Assembly (NCBI RefSeq): GCF_964275005.1
Contig: NC_092705.1
Coordinates: 8,606,641 to 8,670,640, forward strand
Direction: 5' to 3'
Length of the DNA stretch: 64,000 nucleotides
From: Diadema setosum
Taxonomy: Eukaryota > Echinodermata > Echinoidea > Diadematoida > Diadematidae
Numbering within the stretch: position 1 is the first letter of the stretch; every line of letters begins with the position of its first letter. Below, piece by piece: positions 23,418 to 34,271 of this stretch. The position numbers and the translations under genes were made by a program. The notes beneath the pieces are model-generated. The model did not search any database. It was not told the DNA's origin and saw only the letters and a program-made list of their open reading frames with translations.

Positions 23418-24034
23418 CAATGGCGGATCCAGGAGGGAGCGCACCGAGTGCAAGCCCCCTTTAATTTTCTTTTCCTAAAAAACAAAAGCAAGAAAAAATA
23501 ATAACAAGGCAAGTGCCAAATTGTGTCTCGCCCATTCGCGTAGAAGAAATTAATGTTTTTCTAACTCCCGGAAGTTCATTGACCTGCCTAGCTATGACCT
23601 TTGACCTTGTGGTGACCTTCAACTCCCCGAGGGACATTTACCATCCAAGGTTGGTCACAAACGGACAAAGGGATCAAAAGTTATGAGCCATAATCGAAAC
23701 ACGCCGTAAAAACTTAACATTGGGCCCTAAAAATTCGTTGACCCCTGTCTGTGACCTTTGATCTTGTGATGACCTCCAAATCCCCAAGGGACATCTACCA
23801 TCCAAGTTTGGTCACAAACGGACATAGGGATCAAAAGTTATGAGCTATAATCGAAACGCGCCGTAAAAACTTAACATTGGGCCCTAAAGTTCATTGACCT
23901 CTGCCTGTGACCTTAGACCTTGAGGTAACCTCCATGTTTGGTGAAATGTGTAACTTTGTATAAACACTCTTCCCTCCAAGTTTAATTGAAATTGAAGTCT
24001 TCAGTAGAGAGTTATTCAAGTTTTTATAGCGTCG

Positions 24035-24080
24035 ACAACGGACGGACGACGGACGGACGACGGACAGACGGGGACAGACG
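24035..24080. repeat. GGAC/GACG simple repeat
   Basis: Repeated ACGGACGGACG units; the same tract is longer in unit 3 (about 41748-41790). Confidence 0.85.
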
Positions 24081-24535
24081 CCGCAGGCGATCCCTTAGTC
24101 TCCCCCATAGAGGTTTTGTGTATGTAATAGACCGCGCGCTCGCATATAGAAGCGGGGCCAATTGAACGACCCGCCGCCATTAGCAAAGAGGTCGAGAAGT
24201 CGAGCATTCGCGAAGGTACCACACGTAATATTTTTATCACTCTCATTTGTGCTGACATGATTAACTTTGTTTTGGAGCCCAAAATGCCTCAAATACTATG
24301 ATGAGGCACTCAATGAATAACCATCGAATATTTGTGCTTACCGTCAGTGAATGATTACCTACTGGCTAATAAACCGGTGTCACAAACAGCACATATAATT
24401 AACTACCATGCACTAATTATATGCAATCAACTTTAAAGCCTCCACGGTGATAGTGTGTTGTATCCAATAGTGTTTTTGCAGTCCTTCCTGCTGTCTGTGC
24501 CTTGAGTTATGCATGCTCTGGACTCAAAACATGCA

Positions 24536-24537
<2 letters not shown>

Positions 24538-24571
<34 letters not shown>

Positions 24572-24700
24572 AAATTGAAAATAAATAAAGTGTTTGTGTG
24601 TCTGTGTTGTGTGTGTGTGTGTGTTGGAATTTGAAAAAAATGTGGTTTGGTGTGTATGTGTGTGTGCGTTTGTGTGTGCTTGTTGTGGGTGTGTGTGTTT
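24538..24700. repeat. TG-rich microsatellite cluster
   Basis: Several TG/TGTGTT runs separated by short unique words. The unit 3 counterpart at 42549-42760 has a longer pure run. Confidence 0.9.
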
Positions 24701-25827
24701 TTTGTGGGTGCAGAGCTACCAAGTCTCACGCATTCTGCGTGAGACTCAAGCATTTAGGGGCCATCTCACGCATGGCACCCATTTTTCTCACGCATCGGGC
24801 GAAGTCTGCAACTTGGGCCTATAATAATGAGCATAGCTCAAAAGATTAAGTGATAGTTGCAATTGAAGGTATATTTCCCTTTTGTCTTTCAAAGTAAGTA
24901 AAAAATAGTCATAAGTATGCACTTGATAGCACCATTAAGAGCTAAAAATTGAAAACCGTGAAAACCGTGGGAGGCCACAGGGGGAAAAACCCCTCCCACA
25001 CCCTCGCTCGCGCGCACATTCGCGCGCCAAGATCGATGCCAAGTCATGAAAATCTCACTCATAAAAATGTTTTGAACTTGACATCCCTGTGGGTGTGTGT
25101 GGGAGTGTGTGTTGTATGTGTATGGGAGAGTGTGTTGTATGTGTGTCTGATGTTTCTAAGTGACATATGATGTGAAATCAGTACTCCCATACCAAAGAGT
25201 ATACACTGTACCTTTCTGCAATCTTTATATGTAGTATGAATGCATGAATGCCTGCCTGTTTGGCAATTTTGGCTTCATGTTAAGGCACATATTTGACACA
25301 TTAGAGCAAGTCCTGTTTTCATCAAAACACGTATACTGTGTTGATAATGTATCTCTCTTATAAAATCCGGAGGTATATGGACAAATATTGGTTTTCCTTA
25401 AAATTAGAATGATTTTTCCAACCCAACCCCATCTTCGAAGATGTACTATAGGCACTTCCGGGTTCAGGCTTCTGGTAGTCGACCTCATTCGTGCGCGCGC
25501 CACTGTTCAATTGGCCCCGTTTTTATTTGTACGCACTGAATGGTGAGCGCTTTATACTCTATTACATATACATTGTAGAACCTCTTTGGTCTCCCCACAC
25601 CTCCGGTGGGCTTGACAATAAAGATGAAAAAATTCTTTTCCTTTGGAGAAACCATCCTTGTCAGCTAATTTCACTTTTCAGCTGATGAAAGCCGGAAGTG
25701 GCAATAGTGAAAATACTTGTTGAGGGCCCCCCCCCCTTTTATTTTTTGCCTGTCTGCTGATTAAACCCCAGAAGTAGTGAATAAACTGTTTTGCGCCCCC
25801 TTTATGGAATACCTCGATCCGCCCCTG

Positions 25828-28800
25828 TACCCGTACTTGTGGCGATCGTATCAGGGCAAATTACCTCCGGCTTAATACTAGCTACTGGTTAGTAACAAGG
25901 TTAGAGTAAAGATTCGGATTAGGTTTAGATTTAGAGTTTGAGTTTGGATTAGGATTAGGTTCAGGATCAAGCTTATAGGGTTAGGGGCAGGGGAAGAGTC
26001 CACGGTAATTGCCAAGGGGGTAATTACCCTCGACCCGTAGTGATATAATAAACAGAGGAGGAGGTGGCATCTGAATTGATGATGCATGGTAGTCGATTTG
26101 CTCAAGTTTTACTTCTGTATTGACTCATGTCATACAGAAATCATAGAATGCAAAGCAATGTTATGAAACCAAAGAAATCTGCTAAAATCATCTCTTCACA
26201 CTAAAAACAACAGGTGTAAAAAAAAAAAAAGGGGGAATCCCATGAAAAGATGTGAAACAGTCAACTCTGCCCTCTCCACTCTACGCTACCCAGAAAAAAA
26301 AAGAGAGGAAATTCTGGAGAAATCGAGGCACACTGGTTTATGGACTGCCTGGACATATACACACGCACTGGTGACAAAGAAAAAAAAAAGTGTGTATTAC
26401 TTGACTAGAATAATATGTTCTAGGGCAGTCAGGACTATAAGGGGACTTTTATGATCTTCAAAATGCAAATAACATCAAGAAATTAGGAAGTTCTTTGAAA
26501 CAGGGTGTCAATAACGACAAATCTTATCCCAACAGAACAAACTGACATTCGTGCATATTTCGACTTTCCTTTTAGATTCCAGCTCTAAGAACCGCCTTTC
26601 ATCCACATTTGGTGTTTGTGTGTGTTGTGTACATTGTTTTGTATGTGTATAAGTGTATGTGTCTCAGTGTGTGTGTGTGCGTGTGTGTGGTTTGTGTCCA
26701 ATTTCGTCCATTTATAGAGTAATTCAAATACATTCACTACATGTGTATGATATTGTAGCTGCATTATACAATGTCATATTGCACAGGCATATAACATGAT
26801 TTCACATTCTAAGAAGGGAATGATTCTGTAACTAGCCAAGCTTTCTGCACATATACCTGTATTTTTATTCAAGTTCAATTACCACATTCCAGTGGTACAA
26901 ATGAATCATACAGTCAAATCTTATAACTTTAGATAACAGACACCATTTGTCCAACTCTTCTTTTTTTTTTTTTTCTTCTTCAAATAAAGTCCATTACACA
27001 TTTCATTATCTTTCCATCACAATCTTTCCATTACAACGAGACATATAAATTTCATCAATTTTCTAGTCTACATGATTGGTCCGTTCTCTTTCACAAAAGT
27101 TTATCATGCATGTGGTTACTCCCCACTGCCTGAGGCACAAAATATCTACAGGATTGAGTTGCAGAAAGTAATCGCAACTCCGAGTGTACCGATCCTTAAT
27201 TCTCCTCGTTGCATGTTTGCCCGTAACACATGGTAGTCATTAGTCTTGCAAGTTCAACGATAGCAGCTGACGATACATTCATATCAACCATCTTGGGACA
27301 GTTTACAACTCTGTTCTCATCAGAACTTGGTCATTGCCTTATCCAACAAATTCGGTCCTAGTTCGGCTGTTACAATTGAATCTACTGGGAGAAAATTATC
27401 TTCACGTATAACTTTTTTTGCTTCCTTGTTTGAGCGATTTAAGTGTTTACCCACTGTGTTTTATGCCACAGCAAAAATAAACTGTTTGGAGGGTTTAGCA
27501 CTTTAAAACCGTTCCTCCAAATGCCCCCTCCCCCCCCCCCCCTTTGACCAACACAGTATGGTGGTTCATATTGAAGCTTCATTACATGTCACATCAGGAT
27601 TTTTTGTTTTTGTTTTTGTTTTTTGGTTTTTTTTTGCGGGGGGGGAGGAGGCAAGGAGTTAATGAAAACCACTGCTGAGAGCATGCAGGTTTCCACTTTC
27701 CGGCCAGAATAATAATTCTTTGAAGTATGATATCATAGCATAGATAAGCTTCATCTCAGAGATCTGGAGAGCCACAGCACAAGTGCTTATTTGAGCACAA
27801 TGAATCCATTTCTGTGGATCCGTTGAATTCAGCTCAATTCAGGTGATTTTCAACAGACATTCCACCTCAAAACTATAATTATATCAATAAGTGGTCCTGG
27901 AAATGCGAAAAAAACGAATTTAGTCCTTCAAGTGTCATCTGAAAGATACAAAAGCAGACCTGCGTGCAGAAGATTACTTGGTTAGCATAGGTGACTTTGT
28001 ACCTTAACACCAACAAAAAGTTGCCAGGTCAGAATTCCTAGCATAGGTCAGACTCTTAAACCGTACTTGTATTGGGTGTATCTCGTCAGAATCAGATTGT
28101 GCTTACCTATCCCAATGAATGCTGCTTTACTCCAAACTCGAGTGATGATTATTTTGAGAAAATACAGTGTAGTTCCTCAAAGTAAAGTGTCCTAATTGAA
28201 GCATATTGACTCACTCCCTCACATGAAACACGCACAATACGAGATGTAAAACTTTGTTGACACCCAAAATGGAGTAAAGTTGGACACATGATAAACATGA
28301 TAAAAGACATGCTCACATTCAGCTCTGATCGTATACACGTCGGGCTATTTGTGAGAGCATCTTAAACCATCGTATGACCGACGATGGAGTTTCTCAGTCT
28401 CCAGCATCATCATCTTTAGTGGTGGCTTTTACTTATTTACTTGTTTTTCTCTTTTTTCCCATCGTGTTTCCTTCGCGTGCCCTTCGGTTAAACTTCTCAA
28501 TAGAGATTCACATTTTCGTGTGTGGTTCGATTGTTCAGATCCTATTTCCCGCTGGAAAGCAGTTTAAATTAACGTACCAAAGATCACTGACTACCTTTCC
28601 AGCAACTACATAAGTCATTTAAACATAATACGACTTTCCATTCGTAGGGGGATGGACTCTGAAAAAAAAAAGAGCAGAATATTTGCTCTCAATTTATTGT
28701 TAAGCTTTTAAGAACCTGTCATACAGTTCCGAAATTTACAAATTTAAGATGGACACATGATGTTTAAATTCGGCTCTGATTGAGGAAGCATCGGATCATC

Positions 28801-29371
28801 CGCGAGGGCATCTTAAGCCATCGTACGACCGCCGGTGGAGATTCGTAGCCTCAAGCAGCAACTTCATGAGCATTGGCAAAATCTTCCTTGTAACTACTGT
28901 GTTTCCTTCGTGTGTCCTTCAAGTAAAATTTAATAATAGAATATAAAGATTTACATCTTCATGTATCGCCTTTGTGTGTGATGCTGGAGCCATTCTGTGA
29001 CCTTCTGCACTTGCTTCGGCTGTTGATAGGATTTTGACCAAGTTCGGACCAACTTCGCCCGAAATCGACAATTCCATATTCGTATTGTCATCTTGTGTCA
29101 AATTCGGGGCAGCGTACATGACGCAGCGCAAGTTGTTTCATTGCTATACGTTTACACGGGAGTATCGAGAACATCTCTATTCCCCGATTTTCATTCAGCG
29201 TCTTGACAAAGAAACGCGAAATGTCTATGGCATAATTTCGGAGCACCTTCGTGACACACGTGCAAAATACCAACAATCGACATGCATTTCTGGGTAGTCT
29301 GGGCCTACTTGTGGCCAGTAAAATAGCACTAATATTAATTGATAAACAATTGTAGATAACATAAATTTGTG
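25828..29371. other. unit 2 spacer with orphan upstream block
   Basis: Non-coding. Degenerate GGTTAG-like words lie near 25900-26000, TG tracts near 26620-26690 and the upstream block at about 26.6-27.5 kb. Poly-C and T/G runs lie near 27525-27645. The 28370-29371 part is near-identical to 12940-13952. Confidence 0.6.
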
Positions 29372-29851
29372 TAAGCCCCAGTCACATAGACATCCCGGAT
29401 TACCCCGGATCACCCCGGATCACCCCGGATCACCCCGGATCTTATCCGGGGTGATCTGAGGAGATCTCCGTGTTGACGCCTTCGACTTCCTCGGAGATCC
29501 ATGTATGTCCGTGTAGATCCGGGGACATCTGGGAGGCCAACACGGCAATTTTTGGAGGTCAAAAACATCCGGCGTCATCCGGGGATTGCCGTGTTGGCAG
29601 AGCAATCCGGGATGGTCCGTGTGGCTGCTATGTTGCTGCCGTATTGATCCGTGTACATGCCGTGTTTGTATGTGTAGATGGCGCACTCTTCCTGCTTAAT
29701 CCGTGTAGCTGCCGTGTTGATACCGTGTGTACAGTCATATCAACGCTCGTCGACACTCCATCGAGGTCCAAACTATCCTGGATCTCCCCAGATCTCCCCG
29801 GATCACGTGTAGATCCTTGATTATCCATGTTTATTTGTGACTGGGGCCTTA
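29372..29851. mobile_element. MITE with GCCCCAGTCACATA ends, copy 2
   Basis: Duplicated together with the rest of the unit from 13953-14410. It has an extra ~20 bp of CACCCCGGAT repeats near its left end and a GGGGATTGCCGTGTTG stretch that copy 1 lacks. Confidence 0.8.
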
Positions 29852-30502
29852 GGTGCACTAGCAACTACTGTGGTTACGTACTGCTTGCCTTTAGCAGGGT
29901 TACAGATTCAAAATAGTTATACCCGATGTGACTAAACTTCTCGTATTCGTGATGAACATCGGAAACAAACACACACATAATATGTATAATGCATAATATA
30001 CTTCACGTTTGCCAGAAAGTTAAACTAATTATGAGCAATTAAACGTATGATCTCATTAACGTGACAAATTATCAAGTTTCACATAATTGGTATGACACAC
30101 TTTTACTTTCACAACGATTGGAAAATTCCTCTGCACTTCATTTTTATGGAACATAACGTAACGGAAACATCTCACAGACTGTAGATCATCGTGATAACTA
30201 CATGTAGCACAAACCAACTCAGTTTAAAAGCAGTGAGAATTTACACAGCTGTAGTCTTGGACAACACTGTATACTGCCTCAAACACCACCAAAGCGACAG
30301 GTGTATAAGGCCTAATTCCTATATGCAGTTTTGTCCGACACTCTAGACATTGATATGGTAGTTCTTTTTTTTTTCCAGTTCTATAGTTTTTGTAATCAAA
30401 ATAGCTGACGTATTTTGCATGATGATTATTAGTTCATGAGCACATATCGGTACAAAAGTAATGGCATATGATTAAAAAGGATGAGAAGCAGACACATAGA
30501 CG
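29852..30502. other. 3' flank of type B receptor, unit 2
   Basis: AT-rich and non-coding. It includes the unfilled hAT-like insertion site (about 30485-30495). Confidence 0.6.
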
Positions 30503-31600
30503 TCATACATTGGTGTCTATGGTAAGTTCTTCGCTTTGTGACTCGCAGCCCTTTTCAACACTGATGCCTTGCGGTGTCTGCCTACCACCGGTGTTATAGT
30601 CGAGGATCCGTGCCAGCAGTGGGGATGGCATTGGAATATCGCGCCAGCGCCGTCGCAGCACACAGGCCATGACCACCCTGAAGTGAGGATGCTTCCAGGC
30701 GTAGATGAACGGAGTTAGGCAGCTGTTTATTATGAAGGGGAGACTGGCGTATGCTATCAGGCTGCTGACACGGTGCCGACTGGGTCCTTTAAAGAATAAC
30801 GTCGATAGCAGAACACCCATAAAGGGAGTTACGCACAGGACGAAGCAGCATATCACGCACAGGAGATTCTTGGTGATTACCAACTCGGTGTGCCTGCGAC
30901 ATCTTTTCTCGGTAGGCATTGAGCGTGACCTTGATTTGAGGGCGCTCCTTTTCACGTACCGAAAGATTAGCCAGTAACTGAAGAACGTCACGCCGAAGGC
31001 AACTGACGACGAGCCAACCACAAGGTAGACAAAAGTATTTGCATTCTTGTGAGTGAAGTCACAGATGCAGAGTCGTGTATGGGCGTTGTATCCAATGCGA
31101 CCATGTCCAATAAGCAAAGGAAGTACTAAAACTACAGTGGGATACAACCATGACATTGTCACCATGACGACCAGATTTCTCGACGAGAAGACGCGGTTGT
31201 ATGTGTGCCGTGGTTTGATGATGAGCACACAGCGATTTAAAGCAATCAGCATAATGGTAGCGACGCTACTCCCAGTAGATATGATATCCAATGCAGCTGT
31301 CAGTTGGCACAGCACCTCGGGTAATGTGCGGCTGTTTCTGGCCAACATCGAGACGACCTGAAACGGCTGAACTGCGCAAACCAACAGATCACTGACGCTA
31401 AGATTTACGATGAGGTGGGAGGTTTTCGTCTGGAGATTCCTCGACAGAGCGCTCGCCAGCAACAGCACGACATTCCCCGTAACCCCGACAAAGACCACAG
31501 CACTGAATCCTACGGCCAGAAATATATCTCCAGAGGTGAGACTGGAAGTGTTTTTAGCCAAAGTCTCATTACTGTCTTGGTAGCCAGCTGTATCTGCCAT
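30503..31600 (-). CDS. rhodopsin-class GPCR, type B copy 2
   Basis: Intronless, 365 residues, with 362 the same as in the unit 1 copy. It shows the same landmarks: Asn43, Asp71, Cys98, NRC 122-124, Trp151, CVTPF in TM6 and TPFIY in TM7 with Thr in place of the usual Asn. The three changes (Ala173, Val200, Ile282) are conservative. Unlike copy 1 it keeps its ancestral 3' flank. Its 5' flank and upstream block are also near-identical to copy 1, so expression may be similar. The ligand is unknown. Confidence 0.92.
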   Translation of the reverse strand: MADTAGYQDSNETLAKNTSSLTSGDIFLAVGFSAVVFVGVTGNVVLLLASALSRNLQTKTSHLIVNLSVSDLLVCAVQPFQVVSMLARNSRTLPEVLCQLTAALDIISTGSSVATIMLIALNRCVLIIKPRHTYNRVFSSRNLVVMVTMSWLYPTVVLVLPLLIGHGRIGYNAHTRLCICDFTHKNANTFVYLVVGSSSVAFGVTFFSYWLIFRYVKRSALKSRSRSMPTEKRCRRHTELVITKNLLCVICCFVLCVTPFMGVLLSTLFFKGPSRHRVSSLIAYASLPFIINSCLTPFIYAWKHPHFRVVMACVLRRRWRDIPMPSPLLARILDYNTGGRQTPQGISVEKGCESQSEELTIDTNV

Positions 31601-31688
31601 CTTGTTTCGTTGGGTTAAGCAGCCCTTGAAATTTCAACCACGCTGGAGCAGTTTTCAATGCACTTTGTTCATGACATATGCCTATGAA

Positions 31689-31751
31689 GGACAAAATGTG
31701 CAGTGCGATTTATGTGCGAGTTGCGAGAGTTCCCTTTTAAGAAGTGCTATT
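31689..31751 (-). promoter_or_regulatory. conserved upstream block, B copy 2
   Basis: Same as the block at 17241, 89 bp upstream of the ATG. Confidence 0.3.
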
Positions 31752-33830
31752 CTTTTCCTAGTTTCCATTTAGATATTCTTGACATGAAATATCGTTCCCA
31801 GTATCAATGGAGCAGGCGCTAACCCGTTAAACAATGATATTGTTTCATACGTATGCTTTCTTGAGTTCAAGAGATCTCAGTTTTTGTAGAAGTAGCTTTG
31901 ATTAACCATGTATACAAGACGATTATTCTCTTTCCTCATTATTGATTGTTACCCTTTCCTTTTCACTCATTCATCTTTTTCCCAACTTTATCACATGCAT
32001 TGGTCATGTTGTGCTACATTTATGTTAAACAAATTGACATTCAATCATATCTCGACTATTATCCGCTGCATTTTGTGTTTGTGTACGTTGTTTACATTCT
32101 TGCGTATGTGTGTGCGTGTGTGTGTGCGTGCGTGTGATATGTGTCCACTTTGGTTTATTCTTATATCAATTCAAATATTCACGATATGTGTACGACATTG
32201 TACGAATGGTATTTCACACAGGTATATTTAAACGATTTCACATTCTCACAAAGAAATGATTCTACACTGTGTTTAACCAATCAAGTTCTCTCCACATGTT
32301 TCTGTAAATTTTATTCAAGATCAATTACAATACCACATTTCAAGAGGTAAAAATGATCAAATATTCAAATCTTATAACTTTTAACTTTAGAACAGAAAGC
32401 ATTTGCTGAACTTCATTACTTTGTTTCTATATTTTTCCTTTCTAAAGATTAAGGACATTTAATATTTTACTATCTTTCCATTACGACGCTTACGTGGCAT
32501 ATCATTATATCCATTTTCTAGACTACATGATAAATGCATTCTTTTCACAAAGGTTTGTTATGCATGAGGTTACTCCCACTGCCTGAGGCACACAATATCT
32601 ACAGGACTGAGTTGCCGTAAGTAATCGCAACTTATGTACCGATTCTGAATTCTACTCGTTGCATGCCCGTATCACATGCAATAATTGGTTTTGCAAGTTC
32701 ATACCTAGCAGCTGACGATGCAGTCATATCAAACATCTTGGGACAGTTTACAACTCGGTTCTCATCAGAAGTTGGTGATTGCCTTATCCAGCAAATTCAG
32801 TCGTAATTCATTTGTCACAATTGAATCAATTGAAAGACTATCGATCCTCTTCACACATTTCTTGTTTCCTTGTTTCGAGCGATTCAAGTGTTTGTCCACT
32901 GTGTTTTAAATGCCACAGCAAAAAGAAAGTATCCAGTTTAGGACTACGGTATAAAACTCGTCATCCAAGTTTCCCCCGTGACCAACACATTGTATGGTGA
33001 TTCATATTGTAGCTTCATTTCAGGGAACTTCAATTTTTCTGTAAGGAGCTGACTTAATCCACTGGATTAAAGCATGCATTTTTCCACTTTCTTCACAGCA
33101 AACGGCCATGACATTCTTTCAAACATGTGATATTAATATAATATAGACTGGCCTTGATTGTGGGCCCTATTGCCCTCGTCTTCGACTCGGGCAATACAAT
33201 TCTATATAGTTCAGGCAATAAATGTCGTATCACCCAAAAGTCGATAGTCCATATCATTATTATTACCCATTTCAGGCATCTTGAGCAGTAAAATAAATCA
33301 TTACAATGTAAACTTTGTACAACTTCCCAATTTAAGACAACAATTTTCCACACTGCGCGCTACATCCATATACACAGGCTAGCTCACGGTATGCGGCGCG
33401 CGTATAACAGCGAACTCACACAGGCGCAGGGATTGTCCTCTACTTTTACATGTTAACCTATGGGAATTTGCCCTTTGTCGCGAACTCGGGTATGCGTCGC
33501 GCGTAGAAACAACCAGCTCATACAGCAACAGCGATCGTCCTTTAGTTTTACGTGTTAACCTGAGGGAATTTGCCCTTCGTCGCAATACCACTCCGCGAGA
33601 AAACTGTTATCAACCGCAAATTTTCCTCACCGGGAGCTCAAGTGCCCGGATGCTATATTCCCCTCGTTTTTAACACGCAAATCCCATTGGCGTTTGTCAA
33701 AGCGGGGAATATGGAAAAATTTGCTCCTCTTCTCCCTGCTGGAGCGTAATCCCGCGCGTAGTATAGTACGAGGGAGATACAATTTTGTAGAACCACAGCT
33801 CAGATGCCTGATACGGGTAATCATGCTTCG
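31752..33830. other. 5' flank of type B receptor, unit 2
   Basis: Non-coding, near-identical to 17306-19373, including the upstream block (31.9-33.0 kb) and the GC-rich direct repeats at about 33387-33590. Confidence 0.6.
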
Positions 33831-33991
33831 CGATTGACGGATCCAGATGGGGGCGCACCGGGCCCGCGCCCCCGCTTTATTTTTTGTTAAAAGAAAAGAA
33901 ATAAAATGAAAAAAAAAAAACATGGGGGAGTGCGCCCCATATAATTTTGTAGAGGCGCCTCCACTTTCCGGAATTCTTGGATCCGCCCCTG
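33831..33991. mobile_element. short hAT-like MITE, unit 2
   Basis: Duplicated copy of the element at 19374-19534, with the same ends and flanking ATGCTTCG/ATGCTTTA. Confidence 0.75.
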
Positions 33992-34271
33992 ATGCTTTAT
34001 TTCTGAGATTCAAAGAGCCACACCATAGGTGGCTCTTTGAGCACAGCGCGCGCACTCGGGGAATCTATTTGATATGTAGATGTATGCCAATCTTCATGCT
34101 AAACGGTTGAGCACAGATATATTTTATATACATGGATCTTTTATTTCTACGTGTATATATGAGAAGCGATAGGCCCCCTCTCACATGAGGGAGATTTCGC
34201 ATTTTCGGACCTGAAATTCAGAGGTAATTATGATGCACACTGTTGGTGGATATTAGTCGATTTTTGCCTCT

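Larger units (their letters stand above)
23418..25827. mobile_element. CAATGGCGGATCC-ended element, long form, unit 2
   Basis: The left end is CAATGGCGGATCCAGGAGGG and the right end GATCCGCCCCTG. The sequence just outside shares TACCCG on both sides (23412-23417 and 25828-25833). Relative to the 338-bp copy in unit 1 it has about 2.1 kb more interior (about 23518-25627). That interior includes two imperfect ~130-bp direct repeats (TGACCTTTGACCTTGTGGTG, AAAAACTTAACATTGGGCCC), a GACG-rich run near 24035-24080 and TG-rich tracts at 24538-24700. No transposase was recognised. Confidence 0.65.
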
